19,206 nt of DNA, from contig NZ_JAEHGC010000030.1 of assembly GCF_016107705.1 (NCBI RefSeq), positions 1 through 19,206 on the forward strand, read 5' to 3'. The notes beneath the pieces were generated by a model. That model was not told the origin of the DNA. It did no database searches and saw nothing but the letters and a program-made list of their open reading frames with translations. Shown in pieces: positions 14,101 to 19,206 of the stretch. How positions within the stretch are numbered: the first letter of the stretch is position 1; each line of letters begins with the position of its first letter. The translations under genes and the position numbers were made by a program. This DNA comes from Neobacillus cucumis (GTDB lineage Bacteria; Bacillota; Bacilli; Bacillales_B; DSM-18226).

Positions 14101-14223
14101 TCATTTCCTTATTATGAATAACACTTCAATCTTCATATTACCACCAAGATGATGTGACACTAAATCAGACAATGCCTTAGGCGCCGACTCTCTTCCCACA
14201 AAATCCAATATGAAAAGTGTCAT
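14101..14223 (-). other. In-frame open segment directly after the antiporter stop
   Basis: Immediately after the antiporter TAA comes ATG in the same frame, then 40 protein-like codons (Met-Thr-Leu-Phe-Ile-Leu-Asp-Phe-Val-Gly-Arg-Glu and on to His-Leu-Gly-Gly-Asn-Met-Lys-Ile-Glu). It ends at a TGA located inside the border of duplication copy B. It may be an old C-terminal part cut off by a nonsense change, or a small downstream gene truncated by the duplication. There is no good ribosome binding site. Confidence 0.4.
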
Positions 14224-16287
14224 TTAATCATCATAATCTTTCTTAAAGAGTAATTCTTTTGGGACCTCAGTACCCCGTGAACCACGAATATCTGTTTCCT
14301 TCATTTCTGTTGGGTAGAACACGATGAAGTTTTCAAGATTCATGGAAGCTATCTTTTTTGGTAAAGCCTCTAGTTCTGGGTGCCATGCTACGGTCCCCAT
14401 TCTGGCACTTAATACAATCACAAGATCAGTTGATTTAACATCATTTAAATTACTTTCATATAAGGAATTCCAGCTATCGATTGATTGGAACTCGATTTTT
14501 AAATTAGGGTGTATTTGCTGAGATGTCTTTTCATACATTTCTAAATCATCACGAATGACAAGGCCCTTCATGGTAGCACTGAGCTGTAAGGCAATGCTCT
14601 TAATAATCGATATGGAATCGCCAAAACCTGGTTTGTGCACGATATTATTTGGCAAGATAAGAATGACTCTTTCCATCGTATTTAACGGTTGCTTGATATG
14701 GGTGATCAGCGAGCGTTGATACGTATGTTCAAGGAAATTATCAATTACTTTCCCGAAGATTTTTCGGCCTCCTTCGCTTGCACCATCCCACCCCACAATA
14801 ATGGTTGTGATTCGTACTTCCGTAGCAGCGCGTTCAATCCCCATTCCAATATTATAATCCACCCGTGTCAACGGCTTAACAGAAACATCTGCCCCTGATG
14901 CATACATGACAGAGCGTTCAAGCATTCTTTCTGCTTGAGCTACTTCATTGTTTGCTTGTTTTAAGTCTTTTTGAACGACTGATAATGGGTAAAGCGGCTC
15001 ATCTGTCTTTTTTGCCTTTTTTACGACAAATCCTAAATCCAGAAGAGATTCGATTGTATGTGGATTTGCCATCGGGATTAAGATACGTTCAGGAAGTGTT
15101 TCATCCATTACCTTTTCCTCTCGTGCAATGGCTAATTTTCTGCCATATTTTTCGCAGAAGTATGGGCCCATGATACAAGTAACTAAAATAATAATAATGA
15201 CAGCATTTATGATTTGCTGGTCAAATAAACCAAGGCGATAGCCAACAAGTGTGATGGCTAATGTGGCTGCAGCATGTGTGGTAGAAAGCCCAAACATTAC
15301 CTTCCTTTCCACTCTGGAATAACCATATACTTTACCTGTTGTCCAACTGGCAAACAGTTTACTGCCAATCGCTACAATTGGGATGAACAAGGTTAGTAGG
15401 ATCGCATCGGAGCTGGCTACAAGAACACGAAGATCCATTAACATCCCCACGGATAACAAGAAGAATGGAATAAACAATGCATTTGCCGTAAATCTGATTC
15501 TGTTCATTAATGGACCATGATCATAGATGTATCGATTCAAGGCTAAACCTGCCAAGAATGCTCCAATAATCGGTTCCAAGCCCACAAATAATGATATTGC
15601 CCCGGCGACGAATAAAACGGCCAGGACAAAGTTAAATTCAATAGTTCCTTCATTATTGGAGCGTTTAAAGAACCACTTTGTCAGGTAAGGAGTGAAAATG
15701 AGAACAACTACAGCAAAGAGCGTTGTGGCAATAATCAAATACATCCAAAATCCAAGCGTTAAATTTTCTTCAGCTGCCCCTGTTATAACAGCAAGAAAAA
15801 GCATAGCTAGACTATCTGTTAATAATGTACCGCCAACTACTGTTGTAACAGCTTTGTTTTTCGCAATACCAAGCCTGCTTATGGCCGGGTACCCTAAAGG
15901 CGTATGGGAGGAAAAAATGGTACCAAATAAAATGGCCGAGAGGATACTGAGTTTAAGCCATAAACCTAATAGGACTCCAAGAATTAAAGGGATCGAAAAC
16001 GTGAGTAATCCAAATAAAATACTGCGATTTCTGTACCTTTTGAAACCATCTAAATCCAGCTCAAGTCCTGCTATAAACATGATAAACAATAATCCGACTG
16101 TTCCAAGCAATTCGATTGTTGAATCACGCGCCAATATTTCAAGCCCGTTTGGTCCGACAATTATTCCCGCGATAATGGGCCCGATAATGGCAGGTACTTT
16201 TAATTTTCCCATTAGGATAGGGAACAGCAAAAAAATTAACACAGCTAAACCAAATATAAGAACGGGCTCCTTCAGTGGAATGTGCAT
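14224..16287 (-). CDS. CPA2-type cation:proton antiporter with C-terminal stress-protein-like domain
   Basis: A 687-residue membrane exchanger, probably moving Na+ or K+ out in exchange for H+. Residues about 8-385 form some twelve membrane helices, with FIAGLELD (71-78) typical of the CPA2 family and a Thr-Asp pair (157-158, LLTDSLA) where the ion-binding Asp is expected. Residues about 395-687 are soluble and look like universal-stress-type modules; no RCK/TrkA-N nucleotide motif is evident. I start at 16287 because AGGAGG lies six bases upstream. The frame is open eight codons further but would overlap that site. The gene is alone. Length exceeds simple NapA-type antiporters because of the soluble tail. 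Confidence 0.87.
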   Translation of the reverse strand: MHIPLKEPVLIFGLAVLIFLLFPILMGKLKVPAIIGPIIAGIIVGPNGLEILARDSTIELLGTVGLLFIMFIAGLELDLDGFKRYRNRSILFGLLTFSIPLILGVLLGLWLKLSILSAILFGTIFSSHTPLGYPAISRLGIAKNKAVTTVVGGTLLTDSLAMLFLAVITGAAEENLTLGFWMYLIIATTLFAVVVLIFTPYLTKWFFKRSNNEGTIEFNFVLAVLFVAGAISLFVGLEPIIGAFLAGLALNRYIYDHGPLMNRIRFTANALFIPFFLLSVGMLMDLRVLVASSDAILLTLFIPIVAIGSKLFASWTTGKVYGYSRVERKVMFGLSTTHAAATLAITLVGYRLGLFDQQIINAVIIIILVTCIMGPYFCEKYGRKLAIAREEKVMDETLPERILIPMANPHTIESLLDLGFVVKKAKKTDEPLYPLSVVQKDLKQANNEVAQAERMLERSVMYASGADVSVKPLTRVDYNIGMGIERAATEVRITTIIVGWDGASEGGRKIFGKVIDNFLEHTYQRSLITHIKQPLNTMERVILILPNNIVHKPGFGDSISIIKSIALQLSATMKGLVIRDDLEMYEKTSQQIHPNLKIEFQSIDSWNSLYESNLNDVKSTDLVIVLSARMGTVAWHPELEALPKKIASMNLENFIVFYPTEMKETDIRGSRGTEVPKELLFKKDYDD

Positions 16288-16424
16288 GATAATCCTCCTC
16301 ACTTTCGTCAAACATCAACTGTTCAGATTGGATATTTATAAACCTATTAGAAAAACAGTGGCATAATTCGTTAAATTAGAATTGTATATCTGACTTATTA
16401 ACGTAATATTTCCTTAATTGAACA

Positions 16425-16441
16425 GTTGGGTCTGACACCAC
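16425..16441. repeat. GGGTCTGACACC element
   Basis: GTTGGGTCTGACACCAC, a degenerate palindrome, leads directly into the conserved leader of array copy 2. Confidence 0.5.
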
Positions 16442-16575
16442 TGGCCTAAGTGCGAGGGGATTTTTAAAATTGTCGATATACTCGTAAAAAGTGTTGATAT
16501 AATCGGAATTTGTGTTGATATCCCACCAAAAAGTGTTGATATCATCCCATTTTGTGTTGATATCCAGCGAAAAAA
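16442..16575. repeat. 21-bp array, copy 2 (GTGTTGATAT core)
   Basis: Leader TGGCCTAAGTGCGAGGGGAT, then cores at 16470, 16491, 16512, 16533 and 16554, all 21 bp apart. The tail repeat that follows copies 1 and 3 is absent. Spacers GGAATTT, CCACCAAAAA and CCCATTTT are shared with copy 1. Confidence 0.9.
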
Positions 16576-16582
16576 CTTCCAT

Positions 16583-16603
16583 GGGTTGGGTTCTGACCCC
16601 GAG
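16583..16603. repeat. GGGTTCTGACCCC element
   Basis: GGGTTGGGTTCTGACCCCGAG. Together with the copy at 16425 it brackets array copy 2, suggesting a composite unit. Confidence 0.5.
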
Positions 16604-16675
16604 ATCCCTACTACATATGAAAGAAATGACTGGTTAAACTATAGAAAACGAATAAACAGAAAGGAGGAAAAAGCT

Positions 16676-17149
16676 GTGATCCGGAAACTTATGGCCTTTT
16701 TCCTATTTACCGGCCTTCTTTTCGCAGGCGGTCTTCAGACAGACGGCCACCCGCCGCCGGACCCTAGCAAGATGGGGATGGAAAAAGGATACTATGAAGG
16801 AATCCGTTCGGGCCTGGAAGACCGGCATAATTTCAGAATCTCTCGTGCTTGGCAGCAGCTGCCGCCCTCTAAGTTGAGAAGGGACAACATGAAGGAGATT
16901 GCTCGGTCCCTCATGAAAATAGGGCTTCTCCAGCAGGTGTACCTTTCTTTTTCCTCTGCGGAACAATTCGACGCCTACCTTCATGAAAATCCGGAAATAA
17001 ATGTGGTACAGGTGGCCCAGCGGATCCTTGGGCAGAGGTTTGTGAGAGCGTACGAAAGTAGCTTCCAAAAAGGTTATGAGAATTCTCTAACGGCTCCACC
17101 CGAAAAGGCAGCCAACTACGCGGCCTTATTGAAGGAGAAAAAAAGATAA
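16676..17149 (+). CDS. Predicted secreted protein, unknown function
   Basis: A 157-residue protein that I do not recognise. A signal peptide is evident: Met-Ile-Arg-Lys then Leu-Met-Ala-Phe-Phe-Leu-Phe-Thr-Gly-Leu-Leu-Phe-Ala-Gly-Gly (5-19). The mature part starts with a Pro-rich stretch (His-Pro-Pro-Pro-Asp-Pro), then is helical with Lys-Gly-Tyr-Tyr-Glu-Gly near 38 and Gln-Lys-Gly-Tyr-Glu-Asn-Ser near 135, two similar short motifs. I chose GTG 16676 because AAGGAGG lies about nine bases upstream; the frame is open to 16586 but that part comes from a repeat element. The base composition is more GC-rich than its neighbours, which may mean a different origin. Confidence 0.72.
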   Translation: MIRKLMAFFLFTGLLFAGGLQTDGHPPPDPSKMGMEKGYYEGIRSGLEDRHNFRISRAWQQLPPSKLRRDNMKEIARSLMKIGLLQQVYLSFSSAEQFDAYLHENPEINVVQVAQRILGQRFVRAYESSFQKGYENSLTAPPEKAANYAALLKEKKR

Positions 17150-17183
17150 GGTCAAAAACAAAAAGGGAAACCAGCCGAAAAAA

Positions 17184-17209
17184 CGCTACCTAAACGATAG
17201 CGCCCCTTT
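17184..17209 (+). terminator. Weak terminator-like hairpin after the secreted protein gene
   Basis: CGCTA pairs with TAGCG across nine bases, followed by CCCCTTTG. The T run is poor. Confidence 0.35.
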
Positions 17210-17220
17210 GTGGAATATTG

Positions 17221-17251
17221 AAAAAAAGAGGCTATCCATTTTTGGATAGCC
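17221..17251 (-). terminator. Terminator of the SRPBCC gene
   Basis: GGCTATCC/GGATAGCC with a 6-base loop. On the minus strand it is followed by CTC and a seven-T run. It lies 70 bases after the stop at 17324. Confidence 0.8.
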
Positions 17252-17323
17252 CCCTTTCCGCTAACTTAAAATTTCTAGTAAAACTCTTCTCCAAAATGAA
17301 TCAGCTTTCATCTTTGAAAAAAA

Positions 17324-17764
17324 CTATGAGAATACTGCAATTTTACGTGCAATCGATTCTGTTAAACGAGATGCCACTTTTGGAACAGCCCATTTAATAA
17401 TAGGTGTTAACACCACACCCGATAATCCACCTGCATGGACGTCCACCGTACAAGTCATGGTTGTTTTACCATTACCATCCTCTGTAGTAAAGTGACCGCT
17501 TCCTGTAAAATTATCGGTTAGACCTTTTAGTTCAAACTTAATATTTGAAGGTTCATTCCATTCGGTAATATCTACCTGCGCTTGTATGGTTTTTTTAATA
17601 CCTTTCACATTACCTTCAAATGTCCAAATAGATTGCTTGTCATTTATAGTTTCATGTTCTTTATAGGCTGGTACTGACGTTGCCCATTTTTCAAGATCAC
17701 TGACATAATCCCAAACTGTTTGAACATCTACTGGAATTTCTACTGTATGTGTTCCCGTTGCCAT
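17324..17764 (-). CDS. SRPBCC (CoxG/polyketide cyclase-like) family protein
   Basis: A 146-residue START-like ligand-binding domain. It begins Met-Ala-Thr-Gly-Thr-His-Thr-Val-Glu-Ile-Pro-Val then Val-Trp-Asp-Tyr-Val-Ser-Asp-Leu-Glu-Lys-Trp, the usual first strand and helix. Next come Trp-Thr-Phe-Glu-Gly-Asn-Val-Lys-Gly, Gly-Ser-Gly-His-Phe-Thr-Thr and a final helix. Such proteins bind a hydrophobic ligand; in CoxG-like members the context is CO dehydrogenase assembly, but none of those genes are nearby, so the ligand is unknown. I start at ATG 17764, which has GTGGGA upstream; a GTG four codons earlier has none. It is monocistronic with its own terminator. Confidence 0.85.
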   Translation of the reverse strand: MATGTHTVEIPVDVQTVWDYVSDLEKWATSVPAYKEHETINDKQSIWTFEGNVKGIKKTIQAQVDITEWNEPSNIKFELKGLTDNFTGSGHFTTEDGNGKTTMTCTVDVHAGGLSGVVLTPIIKWAVPKVASRLTESIARKIAVFS

Positions 17765-17880
17765 TATGATTCCCACTTTCGCTATGTATGAATTGTAAAT
17801 TTACATTTCTACAAAATCATTATTACATAAAAAGCATAAACTTACATTACTAATTATACATCGCTTTTCTTTTCCAGCTG

Positions 17881-17899
17881 AGTGGGGCTCTGACCGAAA
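17881..17899. repeat. GGGGCTCTGACC element
   Basis: AGTGGGGCTCTGACCGAAA, a member of the GGGTCTGACCCC-like family, with the GAAATTT end also seen at 18507. Confidence 0.45.
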
Positions 17900-18182
17900 T
17901 TTAGGATTTCATAAGGTGGGCATCTACTCCTTGAAGATGAGCCCTCTATGAACCTTATTGAATTCGATAAATATATGCATCATCAATAAGGATATTACCA
18001 GCACGATTTCAGGAGAATTGAAAAGTGAAAAGTTACACTTAAGCTTGAGAATAAATCAACAAGACCACGCACCCATTCTTTTAAATATAGGCTTGTAGAC
18101 CTAGTTATTTAACCAGCCATAAAAAGGAATATTACATAGGCTAAGTCTAACATTACGTTTTTAAAATGAGGGGAATAGGCGT
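17900..18182. other. Gene-poor stretch with two inverted repeats
   Basis: CCTTATTGA (17953-17961) and TCAATAAGG (17983-17991) form a perfect 9-bp inverted repeat 21 bases apart. Just upstream, GGGCATCT and AGATGAGCCC form a second, imperfect one (about 17918-17942). No open frame of note lies here. They could be the end of a lost mobile element, or RNA hairpins. Confidence 0.4.
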
Positions 18183-18409
18183 ATGCACCAGTATTGGTAT
18201 GTGAATTCAAAGGGGATCGGGCAGCTATATAATAACCAAATTTCAATACCACCATTATATTCACAGCCTCAAATATCCAAACTTGGGGGAATAACAAAGG
18301 AAAAGGCCAGCCAGGAATACTTGGAGGCTTACTTAAAGTGGGAAAAGGCACCATGAATGGAATAGGAATGATTAGTAGTCTGATTAGTGTGGGAAAGTTC
18401 CTATTTTAG
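18183..18409 (+). pseudogene. Frameshifted small protein gene, possibly spore-related
   Basis: From ATG 18183 (GAGGGG upstream) the frame gives Met-His-Gln-Tyr-Trp-Tyr-Val-Asn-Ser-Lys through Tyr-Ser-Gln-Pro-Gln-Ile-Ser-Lys-Leu-Gly, then stops at 57 codons. If the G run at 18285-18289 had six Gs instead of five, the product would continue as Gly-Asn-Asn-Lys-Gly-Lys-Gly-Gln-Pro-Gly-Ile-Leu-Gly-Gly-Leu-Leu to a TAG at 18407, 75 residues in all. The tail (Gly-Ile-Gly-Met-Ile-Ser-Ser-Leu-Ile-Ser-Val-Gly) is Gly-rich and hydrophobic, faintly like YppG/YqfQ-type spore proteins. That resemblance is weak. Confidence 0.5.
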
Positions 18410-18435
18410 TGATTTAGGTTGAGGGGGCCATTCCG

Positions 18436-18455
18436 CAGGGACGGTTCTCCCGGCC
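18436..18455. repeat. Half copy of the GGGACGGTTCT element
   Basis: CAGGGACGGTTCTCCCGGCC keeps the left arm; the right arm is missing. It lies just after the frameshifted gene. Confidence 0.6.
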
Positions 18456-18489
18456 CCGCCAAATTTTTTAAAAAACTAGGTTCTATATA

Positions 18490-18508
18490 AGCGGGGGTCT
18501 GCCCCCGA
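18490..18508. repeat. GGGGGTCTGCCCCC palindrome
   Basis: CGGGGG, loop TCTG, CCCCCG: a tight, perfect 6-bp hairpin that directly precedes array copy 3. Confidence 0.65.
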
Positions 18509-18526
18509 AATTTTGATCCCATTGGC

Positions 18527-18650
18527 CAAAGTGCGAGGGTATCTTTAAAATTGTTGATATAATCATAAAAAGTGTTGATATCCCACCAAAAAGTGTTGAT
18601 ATAATCGTAAAAAGTGTTGATATCCAGCAAAAAAGTGTTGATATCCTAAA
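18527..18650. repeat. 21-bp array, copy 3 (GTGTTGATAT core)
   Basis: Leader TTGGCCAAAGTGCGAGGGTAT, then cores at 18551, 18572, 18593, 18614 and 18635, each 21 bp apart. It is followed by the tail repeat. The minus-strand heptads read Asp/Tyr-Ile-Asn-Thr-Phe. Confidence 0.9.
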
Positions 18651-18842
18651 AAACAGCCTGCCCCCATAGCCAAGATTCTATCAATTCTACAGGTCCCAAT
18701 CATATTTCTTCACCAACTCAGCTAGTTCGTGTTACTTGACCTCAATCTTCAAAGCTCTTGACGGATCTACCTTGCTTCCGAATGAACAAAAATGACATTT
18801 TGCCACAAAATTATCCTAGTTTCTACAAATTGGGCCTTCTAA
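18646..18842. repeat. Array-associated tail repeat, copy 2
   Basis: Matches 12776-12973 over its whole length with scattered substitutions and one or two indels. Homology ends at GGGCCTTCT. Confidence 0.8.
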
Positions 18843-18954
18843 ACAAACGTTTGATTAAATTCAGTAACATCCCTTCATATAACTCGCTTTCTCTATTCAA
18901 CTGAATAAGAAAATTGTCGAAGTTGGAACCGTAAAATTTGACAAAACTCTGAGC

Positions 18955-18977
18955 TGATTGAGGCTCTAACCCCGAAA
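18955..18977. repeat. Degenerate GGCTCTAACCCC element
   Basis: GATTGAGGCTCTAACCCCGAAA, a decayed member of the GGGTCTGACCCC-like family. Confidence 0.4.
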
Positions 18978-18992
18978 TTCGTTTTAATCCCC

Positions 18993-19137
18993 TCATCTGC
19001 CATTACTTAATACTTGAATCGTTTGTCGAGCAAATGTACCAGGCTGGCTAAATAATACTTCTGGTTCAGTCCAATTTTCACCATTTTCGTATGTTTTCTG
19101 ATATTTAATAATGGACGTAAACCCTTTTATTAAAATT
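18993..19137 (-). pseudogene. Fragment of a sialidase-like (BNR-repeat) protein
   Basis: The minus strand is open for about 48 codons: Lys-Gly-Phe-Thr-Ser-Ile-Ile-Lys-Tyr-Gln-Lys-Thr-Tyr, then ENGENWTEPEVLFSQPGTFA, then Arg-Gln-Thr-Ile-Gln-Val-Leu-Ser-Asn-Gly-Arg and a stop. The Gly-x-x-Trp-Thr/Ser-Glu-Pro pattern is the Asp-box (BNR) style of exo-alpha-sialidase relatives, and Arg-Gln-x-Ile-x-Val-Leu-x-Asn-Gly-Arg fits predicted neuraminidases. There is a stop just upstream and no start or ribosome binding site, so it is a relic of a much longer gene. Confidence 0.5.
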
Positions 19138-19206
19138 TAATTGAATTCTATTCATGTATTAATCAATATTCCGAATAATCATATTAAATATAGTTATTTA
19201 AGTTAT

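Larger units (their letters stand above)
13011..14115. repeat. 1.1-kb segmental duplication, copy B
   Basis: Second copy of 2269-3377, direct orientation. It is inserted between the tail repeat and the 3' side of the antiporter gene. All three small genes are intact. Confidence 0.9.

Noticed and set aside
16316..16428. 10-bp inverted repeat CAACTGTTCA / TGAACAGTTG, 93 bp apart
   Set aside because: No transposon features, target duplication or second copy seen; it could be chance in AT-rich DNA.
16376..16582. Minus-strand Asp-Ile-Asn-Thr-Phe heptad protein over array copy 2 (also 18406-18630)
   Set aside because: No ribosome binding site; the frame breaks in copy 1, and differences among copies are mostly non-synonymous. 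It is better read as non-coding repeats.

Overview
The window looks like a chromosomal accessory region of a low-GC, spore-forming Bacillaceae bacterium (Bacillus, Mesobacillus or Neobacillus type). The reasons are strong AGGAGG-type ribosome binding sites, tiny YjcZ-family membrane proteins, the DUF1659/DUF2922/YvrJ trio, a SigL (sigma-54) regulatory unit and many short dispersed intergenic repeats. No rRNA, tRNA, CRISPR or intact transposase gene was seen.

Layout. Positions 1-2250 hold a small membrane protein gene, a highly repetitive Gly/Ser/Lys/Arg protein that may be a spore-surface protein, and a decayed fragment of a sigma-54 activator. Positions 2269-3377 form a 1.1-kb unit with a His/Tyr-rich 59-residue protein and two tiny YjcZ-like proteins; it recurs at 13011-14115. 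Positions 3584-10506 (minus strand) are the best-defined functional block: hutG, the three genes of a polar amino-acid ABC transporter (ATPase, permease, lipoprotein), an NtrC-type response regulator, and a histidine kinase whose outer domain is itself an amino-acid-binding fold. Near-consensus -24/-12 promoters stand in front of both the transporter lipoprotein gene and the kinase gene. This suggests a closed circuit: the kinase senses an extracellular amino acid, the regulator activates SigL-RNA polymerase at the transporter, and it probably also activates its own operon.

Positions 10809-12544 hold an SDR dehydrogenase, a frameshifted small gene, and DUF1659-DUF2922-YvrJ. Positions 14224-16287 encode a CPA2-type cation/proton antiporter, followed by a secreted protein of unknown function (16676-17149) and an SRPBCC protein (17324-17764). 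The end of the window is gene-poor, with a frameshifted small gene and a sialidase-like remnant.

The most unusual structure is in the intergenic DNA. Three dispersed arrays built on a GTGTTGATAT core, and a fourth built on TTTATCTGCG, have an almost exact 21-bp period (two helical turns). They sit beside two families of short GC-rich palindromes: GGGACGGTTCT/AGAACCGTCCC, found at or near 3' ends of genes, and GGGTCTGACCCC-like. Two small genes are broken by single-base changes in homopolymers, which could be decay, phase variation or sequencing error. All functional calls are from reading the sequence; no database search was run.
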